Notes under the pieces: generated by a model
The model's input: only the letters and a program-made list of their open reading frames with translations
The model's database searches: none
What the model was told of the DNA's origin: nothing
Shown here: piece by piece, positions 9,701 to 19,069 of the stretch
How the letters are laid out: each line of letters starts with the position of its first letter
Position numbering within the stretch: the first letter of the stretch is position 1
Translations under genes and position numbers: made by a program
Assembly: GCF_029931775.1 (NCBI RefSeq)
Contig: NC_079312.1
Coordinates: forward strand, 13,895,821 to 13,959,820
Direction of reading: 5' to 3'
DNA length: 64,000 nucleotides
Source: Euleptes europaea
Taxonomy: Eukaryota > Chordata > Lepidosauria > Squamata > Sphaerodactylidae

Positions 9701-10515
9701 TCAGTCAGCGGTCGGGCCTCCTTGCGCACGAAGGAACCCACCGGGAAGAGAAGCCGTACAAATGCACGGACTGCGGGAAGAGCTTCTGTCGCAGCTCGGA
9801 TCTTATCGTCCATGTGACAACCCACACGGGGGAGAAGCCTTATAAATGTTCGCACTGTGGGAAGAGTTTTAGTCGGCGGCCAGACCTTATTGTGCATGAG
9901 AGGACCCACACAGGAGAGAAACCATATAAATGTCCTGACTGTGGGAAAAGTTTTAGCCAGCGGTCAGGCCTTATAGCCCATGAACGAACCCATGTACAGG
10001 AGAAACCGTGCAAATGCAGAATTTGCAATAAGAGTTTTAGCCATAGCTCTCATCTCGCCGTACATGAGACGACACATGTGGAAGAGAAACCATTTAAGTG
10101 CCTGGATTGTGGGAAAAGCTTTGGCCGGAAGCCGGATCTCGTAGTACACCAAAGAAACCACACTGGGGAGAAACCGTACGAATGCTCAGATTGTGGGAAA
10201 TCCTTTAGCCAGAGGCCAAACTTGAGTGCACACGAAAGGACCCACATGGGGGAGAAGCTGTACCCGTGTTCGGATTGTGGGAAGAGTTTCCGCAACAGCT
10301 CCAACCTCAGGTCCCACAAGCGGACCCATATTGGGGACAAACCATACAAATGCTCGGTCTGTGAGAAGAGTTTCAAGTGGAGCTCCAACCTCATTGCCCA
10401 CGAAAGAACCCACACGGGCGAGAAACCCTACAGGTGCTTGGACTGTGGGAAAAGCTTCAAGTGGAGCTCGGATCTTATCAGACACCAGAGAACCCACATG
10501 GGGGAGAACTCTTGA
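3748..10515 (+). CDS. TRIM-type coiled coil fused to 13 C2H2 zinc fingers (7 coding exons)
   Basis: Exons read as 3748-3771, 5040-5120, 5757-5963, 6471-6493, 7096-7208, 8174-8206 and 9152-10515, all with GT/AG borders. They sum to 1845 nt, an open frame of 614 residues. The start ATG has a good context (A at -3, G at +4). Exons 2-6 give a coiled coil matching the RFP/TRIM family: exon 3 has REIEAEREK and WKEMHDILEELQQLML, exon 4 is exactly 23 nt, and exon 5 has LNAFSQKRAVLQRTLLEFK, a close match to the FSQK..ALQETLRKFK block of TRIM proteins. No RING or B-box precedes it. The last exon holds 13 C2H2 fingers with TGEKP-type linkers in place of B30.2. Inferred role: nuclear DNA-binding regulator that dimerises through the coiled coil. 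Sure of exons and fingers; the TRIM ancestry rests on exon sizes, phases and remembered motifs. Confidence 0.87.
4041..4380 (-). mobile_element. hAT-type MITE, CAGGGGTGGGGAAC family
   Basis: Terminal inverted repeats CAGGAGTGGGGAAC and GTTCCCCACCCCTG; flanks GTGTAGTG (4033-4040) and GTATAGTG (4381-4388) are an 8-bp duplication with one change. A shorter relative of the element at 45510, in opposite orientation. In intron 1 of the coiled-coil gene. Confidence 0.8.
4389..4600 (+). repeat. tRNA-derived SINE, family B
   Basis: GTGGGTACAGCATTAGGC head, GGGTGATCCTGGGCCAGTC and CCTCACAGGGTTGTTATGA body. It abuts the hAT element ending at 4380. A similar body recurs near 4690-4760. Confidence 0.5.
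5040..5120 (+). CDS. exon 2, TRIM-like coiled-coil start (81 nt)
   Basis: The acceptor CTCCCTCAG and donor TTG before GTAAGT frame 27 codons in phase 0, rich in K, E, Q and D. It corresponds in place to the 96-nt exon of TRIM genes but is 15 nt (5 codons) shorter. Confidence 0.82.
5262..5462 (-). repeat. 5S-rRNA-derived SINE
   Basis: AGTGCCGTCAAGTCGCACC tail, then GACAACCCTGCTTAGCTG and GTGATCAGGC from antisense 5S. In intron 2 of the coiled-coil gene. Confidence 0.7.
5757..5963 (+). CDS. exon 3, main TRIM-like coiled coil (207 nt)
   Basis: 69 codons, phase 0 at both ends, between a CTCCTGACAG acceptor and GTAAGG donor. The helix includes WKEMHDILEELQQLML and LEEIKSYIVHQQ, the pattern of the coiled coil in RFP-like TRIM proteins, where this exon is usually 231 nt. 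A hAT-type MITE begins 13 bp after the donor. Confidence 0.87.
5977..6237 (+). mobile_element. hAT-type MITE, CAGGGGTCCCCAAC family
   Basis: Termini CAGGGGTCCCCAAC and GTTGGGGACCCCTG. Flanks GAATCGAC and GAATAGAT agree at 6 of 8 bases. It begins 13 bp after the donor of exon 3 of the coiled-coil gene. Confidence 0.8.
6471..6493 (+). CDS. exon 4, 23-nt TRIM hallmark exon
   Basis: TTCCTTCCAG acceptor, 23 nt encoding DEDSSKC plus part of R, then GTGAGT. A 23-nt exon at exactly this place, encoding a D..S...R peptide, is a fixed feature of many TRIM genes. It shifts the phase by 2. Confidence 0.82.
6830..7078 (-). repeat. two tRNA-Ala-like SINE fragments, family C
   Basis: Two minus-strand heads (CTGAGCCATGGACC at 6930 and CTGAGCCACAGCCC at 7060), each with GGGATTGAACCTGG-like B box and CATGCCAAGCAGAAG. 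They lie in the intron just before exon 5 of the coiled-coil gene. Confidence 0.6.
7096..7208 (+). CDS. exon 5, TRIM-like segment with FSQK motif (113 nt)
   Basis: Acceptor CTCCTTTGCAG, donor AAAG before GTAGAG. It encodes DEMFSLKPQVDLVDLKQR then LNAFSQKRAVLQRTLLEFK. This is the best single match to TRIM proteins of the RFP type. Phase 1 at the end. Confidence 0.84.
7400..7735 (+). repeat. tRNA-derived SINE with (TTC)n tail, family A
   Basis: tRNA-like head (GGAGTAGTGGTTCAGAGC, GGTTTGATTC) and a body ending GTAAGCCGGTTTGATT, CATATAAAAACTAAC and a TTC-rich tail. This is the most frequent SINE here; other copies are listed separately. Confidence 0.7.
7676..7738. repeat. (TTC)n tail
   Basis: TTC-rich tail of the family A SINE at 7400. 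Confidence 0.8.
8174..8206 (+). CDS. exon 6, 33-nt linker exon
   Basis: TTCTGCAG acceptor and GTACCT donor, 33 nt encoding ETLRLELKLYG in the running frame. TRIM genes carry a similar roughly 30-nt exon just before the B30.2 exon. Confidence 0.75.
8340..8760 (-). mobile_element. probable LINE 3' segment
   Basis: Similar in character to 700-1250 (TTTGATAAGATCGGAGTTAG, TTGACTGTTTCAGCCATATC); no frame. In the intron before the finger exon of the coiled-coil gene. Confidence 0.3.
8766..8870 (+). repeat. 5S-derived SINE, tail fragment
   Basis: GGCAGGCAATGGCAAACC to TCACCATAAGTCTGC; only the tail half. Confidence 0.5.
9152..10515 (+). CDS. exon 7, 13 C2H2 fingers and stop
   Basis: Opens after TCCTCTCGCAG in phase 1 (GDGQINEVADKK), so the frame does not start here. 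About 80 residues of spacer are followed by 13 uninterrupted CX2CX12HX3H fingers, the first starting CGECGKSFSQRSRL. Fingers 12 and 13 share the KWSSNL/KWSSDL recognition helix, a sign of recent finger duplication. The protein ends HMGENS six residues after the last histidine. Confidence 0.95.
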
Positions 10516-10930
10516 AGGGTCCTAATGTAAAGAAAGCCTTTTAAAGTGCTTTCACACAGTGACTTAGAAAACCCAGATTTATTTGTGGGGGAGTAACTTG
10601 TTCATATGAGTATTGCCGTATGTATGTCATGCGCAGAGGTGCCTTTTTCAAATTAATGTTGTGGCCGTCGAATTTAAAGAAGAGCCCTAAATTTGGCTTG
10701 TTTATTTCAAACCGCTATGTGAATTTTTCGCCGTGCTCATCTCTGCAGCTTCTGGCCATGTCTTTCACTTCTTCCTCTGCTTTCCTCCTTGGATTCCACA
10801 CTGCTCTGGAACACTCCCTAAACTCACTGGTTCCTTGGTACGCTTCCTTCATTCTACTTGTGGAAGGAAAAATAGGCCTTCTCTTGTGGACAAGAGAAAG
10901 GGGAATGCCTCTTCTATAACGGTGCCTGCC
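10516..10930 (+). other. probable 3'UTR of the coiled-coil zinc-finger gene
   Basis: No frame or repeat recognised. The first clear AATAAA on the plus strand lies later (about 11409), beyond the inserted element at 10931. Confidence 0.4.
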
Positions 10931-11585
10931 TTCTATTATTTATTACAAAAATACAAAAAATAACCTATGCTGAAGGATAATGAAACCCAAATCAAATGAC
11001 CAACACAATGGCCAAAGCAAAATAATATATTAGAAGCAATGTATTGTGCAAACAAGCCAAATCAGAACAAGCCAATGGAAATTCTTAAGCACTATTAAGT
11101 AACTGGCTATATAATAAATTGTGAGGTGCTACACAAAGATCAAAACATAACACAATAATTGGGCATTTTATCAAAAACAAAATATCATGTAATAGGCAGC
11201 CTCATGTATACATCCGTCAAAGCATCAATATAATGCGGTGAGTAACAGATAAGTCCTTAATGATGAAAAACAAAGTATTTTGTAGTCAGTACAGAGATTA
11301 CAGCTAGTAGCTATTTACAGAGCTTATAGCATGTAGGCAGTGAAGACGATAACTTGCAGCTTGAAGCTGGTAGAAAAGACATGGGACTCAGGATTGGTCC
11401 ACCATTTCAATAAAGCTTCCTCAGTCCAAATAGAAACGCCTTAATAGTCTGCTCACATAGAGTATAGAGAGTCTGTTCAGCAAGATGCATGTATAGTAAC
11501 AGCTTCTCTTCTTCACATTGCTTCTAATATATTATTTTGTTTTAGCCATTGTGCTGGTCATTTGATTTGGATTCTATTATTTATT
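10931..11585. mobile_element. element with 58-bp inverted arms and 14-bp flanking duplication
   Basis: TTCTATTATTTATT is repeated exactly at 10931-10944 and 11572-11585. Inside, 10985-11042 and 11515-11572 are inverted copies with only a few differences (CCAAATCAAATGACC and GGTCATTTGATTTGG). No frame. A 14-bp duplication suits target-primed retroposition better than most DNA transposons. Confidence 0.72.
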
Positions 11586-11834
11586 GACACGCCTTCTATA
11601 AACATTTTTCCCAAATTGTTCCCCAATTAAAGGGCATCTTTTTACTTGACCCAAATGCTTTAATCAACTGATTAATCAATAAAATTTGAAACTAGACATT
11701 AGCTGGTTTGATGGCGGAGAGAGAATTTTTGTTGGTGGATGACCAACTTCTGGGCGTGAGCGTTTGTATCTCTCTGTATCAGGAAATTATGTTTAAATAT
11801 TCCATGCTGCTCCACAAACTTTCCCGCTTGCTCG

Positions 11835-11835
11835 C

Positions 11836-11878
<43 letters not shown>

Positions 11879-12109
11879 CTCTTTCTTTCTTTCTTTCTTT
11901 CTCTCTTTCTTTCTCTCTTTCTTTCTCTCTTTCTTTCTCTCTTTCTTTCTCTCTTTCTTTCTCTCTTTCTCTTTCTCTCTTTCTCTCTTTCTCTCTTTCT
12001 CTCTTTCTCTCTTTCTCTCTTTCTCTCTTTCTCTCTTTCTCTTTCTCTCTTTCTCTCTTTCTCTCTTTCTCTCTTTCTCTCTTTCTCTCTTTCTCTCTTT
12101 CTCTCTCTT

Positions 12110-12158
<49 letters not shown>

Positions 12159-12252
12159 TCTCTCTTTCTCTCTTTCTCTCTTTCTCTCTTTCTCTCTTTC
12201 TCTCTTTCTCTCTTTCTCTCTTTCTCTCTTTCTCTCTTTCTCTCTTTCTCTG
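11835..12252. repeat. (CTTT)n / (CTTTCTCT)n microsatellite
   Basis: About 420 bp of pure pyrimidine on the plus strand, changing from CTTT units to CTTTCTCT units. Reading frames through it are artefacts. Confidence 0.97.
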
Positions 12253-12344
12253 ATGGACCAAGAGACTGATATGAGACAGCTTCATGTTTTCACTACTTCT
12301 GGGCTTGCTGTTCTTTGGACGAAAGGGTATCAACATAAAAATGT

Positions 12345-12425
12345 ATTTATTTATTCAAAACATTTATTAGCCGCCTTTCTACATTGCAGAAAGCCAAGTG
12401 GCTTACAATATAAATAAAACAACAA
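12345..12425 (-). repeat. short SINE/LINE tail
   Basis: TTTATTAGCCGCCTTTCTAC and CCAAGTGGCTTACAATATAA, the 3' tail common to several reptile repeats. Confidence 0.4.
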
Positions 12426-12429
12426 TTAT

Positions 12430-13345
12430 TAAAAAAAACACACATAAAAGACCACAATGTACTTTATTGAGAGCAGAACCTGGGTGAAGCCGTGCACTCC
12501 ATAGCCCCTCAGATCCCGAGGAGAGAGAAATATGGCGCACTAAGGTGCTTTGTTTCCTACCCACCATTCAGCTCCATCACTTTGACTCTCAGTTCCAAGC
12601 TCTGATGGGCGTTTCTTCACATTCTCACATGTATCGGCTGCCTCTCCCCAGCTGGTTTGGTTGGGGGTATCGTTCTCTGAGTTCTGATGAGTCCTTGAAC
12701 AAGAGGTCTGTTGAGCAGTCTGAAGCTTATCGCTGACCCAAAAGTCATTCTGGGCCCTCAGATCATGCAGGGGTCTTCTCAACATCCTCCTTCCTTTCCC
12801 CCCCCCTTCATCCCCTTTTTCTTCCTTCCCTTTCCCACCTTCTTGACCTATTTCTACCATTCCTTCCATGTTGTTTCCCCTTTCCATCCCATCCCATTAT
12901 GGTTGTTCCCTGCCCCTATGTCTTCTCTGTCTCCATCCTCTCTCCCTTACCCCGGACTGAGGGATATCGATAGTGGGCATCTGATACACAGCCACCTGGA
13001 AGTAACGTGCTCCCTACAGTGGGGCGAGGTGCTGTCAGGAGGAGTTGTTCATTTAGGAATGATTTTAGACTGTTAATTTTTACAGTACTATATTGATATG
13101 TTGTATTGTATTCATTTGATGAGCCTGGTTTCCAACAATAAATTTATTATTGTTGTTATTATTATAATTATTAACTGTGCACACTTTTGGTTGTACAAGT
13201 TAGGCCCTTCCCCATCCACAGCTTTATAGGCAAATGTGCCCTCCCCTTCCCCCCACATATCCAATTTGGGCCACAGATAGGAACCGAAGCAGAGACGAGA
13301 AAATCGCTTGCCAAAGGCTACTCAGGGAGTTCATGGCTGAGGTAG
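12430..13345. other. no gene recognised
   Basis: Pyrimidine-rich stretch 12780-12960 and AT-rich end near 13150. Frames here are short and without family resemblance. Confidence 0.6.
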
Positions 13346-13362
13346 TTGGGAGCTTTAATTTT

Positions 13363-13858
13363 TATCATATATTTAATTAATTTATACCCCACCTTTCTCC
13401 CCAGTGGGGACCCAAAGCGGCTTACATCGTTTTCCATTTTATAATCACAACTTAGAAGGTTTTAAGAGGGGAGTGGACATGTTCATGGAGGAGAGGGCTA
13501 TTCATGGCTATTAGTTAAAATGGATACTAGTCATGATGCATGCCTATTCTGTCTAGTATCAGAGGAGCATGCCTATTATCTTGGGTGCTATGGAGCACAG
13601 GCAGGATAATGCTGCTGCAGTCGTCTTGTTTGTGGGCTCCCTAGAGGCACCTGGTTGGCCGCTGTGTGAACAGACTGCTGGACTTGATGGGCCTTGGTCT
13701 GATCCAGCAGGGCCTTAACAACCCTGTGAGGTAGGTTAGGCTGAAAGAGAGTGACTGGCCCAAGGTCACCCAGCAAGCTTCCAGGGCACGCATGGGGAAC
13801 CTGTGTTTTCTGGATCCTAGTCCGACACTCTTAACCATGACACCACATTGGCTTTGCT
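13363..13858 (-). repeat. tRNA-derived SINE, family B, split by a CR1 3' end
   Basis: SINE halves 13363-13442 (TATACCCCACCTTTCTCCCC) and 13713-13858 (ACCCTGTGAGGTAGGTTAGG to the tRNA-like head) surround a 270-bp plus-strand LINE end. Confidence 0.65.
13444..13712 (+). mobile_element. CR1-like LINE 3' end inside a SINE
   Basis: AAGAGGGGAGTGGACATGTTC to CTTGGTCTGATCCAGCAGGG. It splits the family B SINE. Confidence 0.65.
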
Positions 13859-13924
13859 GATTACAGCTTGATCTCTTGACTATAACACGATGCTATTTAT
13901 TTTATTTGGCCACCTGTATCTTCT

Positions 13925-14060
13925 GCAGGGTCCAATCCAGTATGGATCCTCTCATGTACCAGAAGTTTGGCCCGCTGAGAGCAGCTCTTGGCACAATAGA
14001 AGCACTTGTTCGGCTTCTCACTAGTGTGGATTCTCATGCGGGTCACGAAGCTCCTGCAAA
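13925..14060 (-). pseudogene. decayed C2H2 zinc-finger gene remnant
   Basis: The minus strand reads one complete finger ([21 protein letters not shown]), a TSEKPNK linker and the tail of a previous finger (SFVTRMRIH). The previous finger lacks its cysteine knuckle region and no further fingers can be followed on either side. The pair resembles the last two fingers of the minus-strand genes at 20.2, 29.6 and 59.1 kb (NLVTHMRIH followed by FSQKAGL), so this is probably a dead paralogue of that set. Confidence 0.8.
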
Positions 14061-14111
14061 CTGGGACAAGAACAGCCTCTTCAAAACAGGAGACAGCGAT
14101 ATTCCGAAATG

Positions 14112-14172
14112 CGAGCCAGCGTGATGTGGTGGTTAAGAGCAGCGAACTCTAATCTGGTAAACCGGGTTGGTC
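14112..14172 (+). repeat. SINE family A, 5' tRNA-like fragment
   Basis: GAGCCAGCGTGATGTGGTGG and the following tRNA-like part, truncated where a CR1 end begins. Confidence 0.55.
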
Positions 14173-14461
14173 ACTTAGAGGAGGGCAGGGAGCTGTTCCT
14201 GTTGGCAGCAGAGGCTCGCAAGAATGGGTTTAAATTACGGGCGGAAAGGTACTGGCTGGATATTAGGATTATTATTTTTTACATTAAGAGTTGTTCGACA
14301 GTGGAATCGGCTGCCTAGGGAGGTGGTGAGCTCCCCCTCACTGGCAGTCTTTAAGCAGAGGCTGGACAAACACTTCTCAGGGATGCTCTAGGCTGATCCT
14401 TCATTGAGCAGAGGGTTGGACTAGATGGCCTGTATGGCCCCTTCCAGCTCTATGATTCTAA
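14172..14461 (+). mobile_element. CR1 LINE 3' end, third subfamily
   Basis: GGCAGGGAGCTGTTCCTG to GCTCTATGATTCTA on the plus strand, including TCGACAGTGGAATCGGCTGC. Confidence 0.65.
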
Positions 14462-14573
14462 GACCTGAGTCAGCCCAGTTTGACACACTACCCATTGCAC
14501 CCCTTTGCCTCTCAGTACATTTCCCCATTGCAAAAAAGGAATGTTACACGTCTTGCATTTCTGCCCCTTCCAT

Positions 14574-14762
14574 AGGGTTACCAATTCAGGCTTGGGAAAT
14601 TCCTGGAAATTTGGGGAAGAACCTAGGGAGGGTAGGGTTTGAGGCAGAGAGGGACCTCAACAAGGTATAATGCCATAGAATCCGTGCGCCAAAGCAGCCA
14701 TTTTCTTCCTGGGAACTGGTCAGTTGAAACTCTGGGAGATCTCCAGACAGTAGGCAATCCTA
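14574..14762 (-). mobile_element. MITE, TAGGGTTGCCA family
   Basis: TAGGGTTACCAATTCAGG to GTAGGCAATCCTA. Confidence 0.65.
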
Positions 14763-14825
14763 CTGCCTTCCATGCAACCGTTAAAGAGCTCAGATTTAAA
14801 AAGAGGAAATAATGCTGTCTTGAAA

Positions 14826-15030
14826 GCTAGTGTGGTGTAGTGGCTGAACTAGGTCTGGGTTCAAATCCTCCCTCTGCCATGGAAACCCACAGGGTGAGTC
14901 ACTCTCCTTGGGCCACTCACAGGGCTGTTGTGAATTTTTTTTTTAAAAGGAAGAGGAGAGGACCATTTATGTTGCCTTCTGCTCCTTGGAGGATACAGAT
15001 GTACTTACACAAATAATAAATAAAATAATT
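14826..15030 (+). repeat. tRNA-derived SINE, family B
   Basis: AGCTAGTGTGGTGTAGTGGC head, GGTTCAAATCC B box, then a decayed body ending in ATAATAAATAAAATAATT. Confidence 0.55.
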
Positions 15031-15149
15031 AAACTACTTCGGAAGCGGGGTGGGGGGGAAATGGGACTATCAGATTCAGTGCTCCAGCATTTGGGAGGCT
15101 CTGCAATATAAACCATCAATGCCCTGAATGTTTTTTTTTATTCCCTCTT

Positions 15150-15420
15150 TTCTCCATCCTTCCCCCCCCCTTCCCCGAAAATGGCTCTTTCGTCCTCCAG
15201 TGCACCTTTAAAGTCACCTCTCCTGGCAAGCTCAGCCCCCCCCCCCCCAAGATCCCCAAGGAAAGGGCAGGAGGAGGACCGGAAATGGCTTCACCGGCTT
15301 CTCAAATGTCTGGACCTCTCTAGGCATCAGATCGAAACTTTATCGGTGTAACCCCTTGCCGGCGCGTTCTAGCCGCCTTGTCTGATATTTAGAGGAGACG
15401 GGGAGGAAAGGAGGGGTGTT
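15150..15420 (-). promoter_or_regulatory. orphan promoter and first-exon-like segment of the decayed gene
   Basis: GC-rich segment with an ETS-type CCGGAAATGGCTTCA (about 15283) and, on the minus strand, a splice-donor-like GAG before GTGACT at 15218. Both match the first-exon segments at 25.8-26.0 and 39.85-39.98 kb in order and orientation. It sits 1.2 kb upstream (minus sense) of the decayed finger. Confidence 0.45.
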
Positions 15421-15429
15421 AAACCATCT

Positions 15430-17630
15430 CCCTCTACTTTAGGCGGTGTTGCCAGCTTTGCAGCCAGCCCCATAGCTGCCCCTTCAACAGCATTTTTTAA
15501 AAAAGTGATCATAACTTGTATCCCTACAGGGGGAAAAGTTCAGCAGCTGTTTTCTGCCGCTCCTGACCGGGTGCAAAGTGCCCAAAATCTGCCCTGATTG
15601 GTTAATTGGTGGTTACTCCTGCCATGTATCTGCATTTTGCTCAGTGCAGTGTTTTTTTAAAAATACTCTATCACAATATTGGTAAGATTTAAAAAAAAGA
15701 AGCAGCTAAAACATCTGGGAGAATATACTTTGACTTGACTATTTCCAGAATAGCTACATTTTAAGATGGCACCAGTGAAAAAGCACTCTACACAGAGGAC
15801 CCTAGATACACTGGCTTCTGCCCATCAGGGACAATATTTTTAATTTCTTTTAAAATGTTTGTTTTTCTTCCCCCGCTTCACCTCTCGCTTCTTTTCCTAC
15901 TTTTCATGTTCTGCTTGCCAAAAAAAATGAGATTTTCTGCACTCTGTCCTAATGCATTGCTCATTGGATGTCCTATTCTTTGGATTGTGTTGACGACTAC
16001 AACCTAACCCTCCTTGAGCCTCAGTGAGAAAGGCAGACGATAAATAACATCAATCAGTCCCTGGATTTGCTTGACGTAATGAAGATACACAGATCGATTG
16101 GGAATAAAGTCATTTTAAAATTATCATTAAAACATATATCCTTACTAAAGCATCAATTAAAAAAGAAAAATAGCTTCCCTAGGTTGGGATTTTAAGATCC
16201 ATCATACAAACTTAAGACCTGATTAGCTTACCTTCAGAGTTATGGCAGGGCATTACTAATATTTCCAAAGCACCCTATGAATATTAGAAATGCCTATTTA
16301 CATAATCCAGCACTTTTCAGCCCTCTTCACAAGATACAGAGGACACAAGTACAAACCGTGTACAGTACATGCTTGATTTTGTTTATGCACATGCTTTGAG
16401 CAATTCATAGAATCATAGAGTTGGAAAGGGCCATTCAAGTTCCGTCCAGTGCACGCACAGCTGAATATGTGCTATAAACCACACTTTTATCCACGTACTG
16501 GTGCCCAGTTTCAATTGCAAAGTGAATGCACGTTGGCTTTATTACACAGATGTATGTACATACATGCAGGATGTATGTGTGTTCACTGTAACATGGGAAC
16601 AAGGCTTTTCTCTCCAACAGTAGCCAAATGAGACTGGAAGCTCATAAGCAGGTGTGAAGGGTTATCCCTTGTTTTAAACATCCACTCACCAAAGGCATGT
16701 TCTGAATGTGGAGGTTCCATCTAACTATCATTGATGGCCATGAACTGGTTTAATCCGTTGGAAAACTCTCTTAAGCTAGCAGCTTTCGCATACTGGGTTC
16801 CCTAAATTCAGGAAATGTAACATAAAGAATGACTCCCTTTTATGTGTCTTGAAACTGTGGCTAAGCAATTCCACCCTGAGCTTTAGTGTTTTGAAGGAGA
16901 ACGATTCTGGAAGAGAAATTGCTGTAGAAATGATGATATATCAGTTTCAAAAGAACAGATGATCTATCCATTTCAAAAAAGTAGATGTTCTCTTATCCAG
17001 CAAGAGAACAGAAATGGCCTTTGGTTAAAGGCAGACTCATTTATCGCAAAACATGGTCACTTTGTTTGGAGGAGGTTTTTAAAGATTTCTGGCATTTTGC
17101 TGTTTTGCCCTCTCCCGATTAAGTGAAAAATTATTACATTTTAAAACACCATAAGGACTTCATGACTAATAGCTTTTCAACCAACAGTCTATCCCAACCA
17201 ACATTGGATGAGCCTCTGTGAGGTCACACAGTGTAAGGGCCGAGGGGGAAAGCTAAGCCATAGAAGGTTGACCTCTGCTTGTCTCAGGCACCAGGATATC
17301 AGTTTAGCTGCTGGAAAACTTGCATGCAAAACCCAGGAACAGAAGCAGCAGCAATGCCCTGGTCAGATAATGAATTTGGGAGGCTGAGAAGTGAAAGCGA
17401 GTGAACTGTGCACGTTTATTTAGTACATGATTGCATGAAAATTCTTTTAATAGTGCATAGATTCTCTTTTGTATTTGGTTAGCAACATCAAGGCAGAAAA
17501 ATTGTTTTGTAGTCCTGGTTTGAACATGGGCTGTATTTTTTTAAAAAAGTTTGTTCATAAGTAAACTATTTTTTATCTAGCAAAAGCAAGCGACCAGGGC
17601 TGGTTTCCAAGCAAACTCCCTATAAAACGG
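15430..17630. other. no gene recognised
   Basis: Mostly AT-rich, apparently single-copy. Only a short CR1 tail (16408-16445) was identified. Confidence 0.55.
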
Positions 17631-17637
17631 CTTACAG

Positions 17638-17816
17638 CAGGGGTGTCAAACATAAGGCCCGTAAGGTCCCCTTGAGACCTCTTATCCAGCCCGTGAGCCA
17701 GCCGAAGCAGCCACACATACCCACTCTCGATCTGGGCTGGCAAGGTATGGTCCGGCCCGACCAAGAGGCATTTACGTCATATCCGGCCCTCATAACAATT
17801 GAGTTTGACACCTCTG
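17638..17816 (+). mobile_element. hAT-type MITE, CAGGGGTGTCAAAC family
   Basis: Termini CAGGGGTGTCAAAC and GTTTGACACCTCTG; flanks GCTTACAG and GCTTAGAG match at 7 of 8. Confidence 0.82.
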
Positions 17817-17879
17817 GCTTAGAGTGTTGAAATTCAAGGGGCGCCCCCTCAGCTGTCCAAACGTCTCAGAGAAAGGAAT

Positions 17880-18160
17880 GAGATCTCTCCTTCTGCCATG
17901 GAATTTGCAAGTGCAGATGTACGGGTGTGAAAGTTGGACCATGAAGAAAGCTGATTCATTTGGAATGTGGTGTTGGTGGAGAGTTTTACTAATACCATGG
18001 AGTGCCAAAAAGACAAATCAGTGGGTTCTGGATCAAATTAAATCTGAACATTCCCTAGAAGCTAAAATAACCATACTGAGGCTATCGTACTTTTGTTGCA
18101 TTATGAGAAGACAATAATGCTAGGGGAAATTGGAGGCAACGGGAAAAGGGGAAGACCCAA
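17880..18160 (+). mobile_element. RTE/BovB-like LINE fragment
   Basis: Reads VQMYGCESWTMKKAD, WCWWRVLLIPWSAKKTNQW and HSLEAKITILRLSYF, then GKRGRP in the next part: the C-terminal pattern of RTE/BovB reverse transcriptase ORFs. Frame is lost near 18.12 kb. Confidence 0.7.
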
Positions 18161-18860
18161 CATGAGATCAGTCGTAATTCCAGGAAATCTCCAGGCCCCA
18201 CCGGGAGGCTTGCTTTATGAGTGTTTAATTTGGGTTAATTTAATATACAATTAATTTAATATACAAAGTGATATTTTGCTGCATTCCTAAAAAGTCCCCT
18301 ACATATGTAACCATGCTCTCCTTGTGTATGAGAGATGCTCTCCTATGTCTGATTTTCCTGCCTTCGTCATCTAACCCACCCACCCCCAGTACTCAACAAT
18401 TTTACCCAGGATTCTCTTTCATATGAAACTGCTTTGGACCACATCAAACCATCCATCCTTCTAGCTCATAACTGTTTCCTCTGATAAGCTCTGGATCTCA
18501 GGCTGAGAAAGACCTTTCCAGAACTTGCTGCCCAGTCAGAGTTGCCAGGGAGTGAACTTGGAACCTTCTGCGCGCCAAGGACATGCTTTACCACTGAGCT
18601 AAGGGCCCCCTTCCTCTCGGCTGGATCTGCAGCCATTTTATGATACAGCCAATGACAGACTCGTTAGTATGACAGCTGATGTGTGCCAAAGGTCCCATGA
18701 TAGCATGTGGAGTCTGTGAGTGCGCACACACACATCGCAACCTCTCTCTGGGTTGCCTGAACCCTGGACAGAGGGCAGGTTTCCCCTCAGCACACTGTTC
18801 CTCAAGCAAGACAGTTTAATTTCCCCCAGGTAGGAAATTTCATTTTGCTGAGGCCCAGGC

Positions 18861-19063
18861 ATGCCAACCTCCAGGTACTAGCTGGAGATCTCCTGCTATT
18901 ACAACTGATCTCCAGTCAATAGAGATCAGTTCACCTGGAGAAAATGACTGCTTTGGCAATTGGACTCTATGGCATTGAATTCCCTCCCCTCCCAAACCCT
19001 GCCCTCCTCAGGCTCCGCCCCAAAAACCTCTCATCAATGGCAAAGAGGGACCTGGCAACACTA
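18861..19063 (+). mobile_element. MITE, TAGGGTTGCCA family
   Basis: ATGCCAACCTCCAGGTAC to CCTGGCAACACTA, with the palindromic CTGGAGATC core. Confidence 0.7.
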
Positions 19064-19069
19064 CTGAGG

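Noticed and set aside
9109-10497. Antisense open frames over the zinc-finger exons (also at 20451, 29655, 44146 and 59320)
   Set aside because: C2H2 repeats give long antisense frames; no independent gene features.
11708-12336. Long open frames of L/S/F or E/K/R over the CTTT tract
   Set aside because: Direct translation of a simple repeat; no start context, no splice sites.
12955-13076. Possible CRISPR-like or regulatory array
   Set aside because: Eukaryotic window; the only regular arrays are minisatellites without unique spacers.
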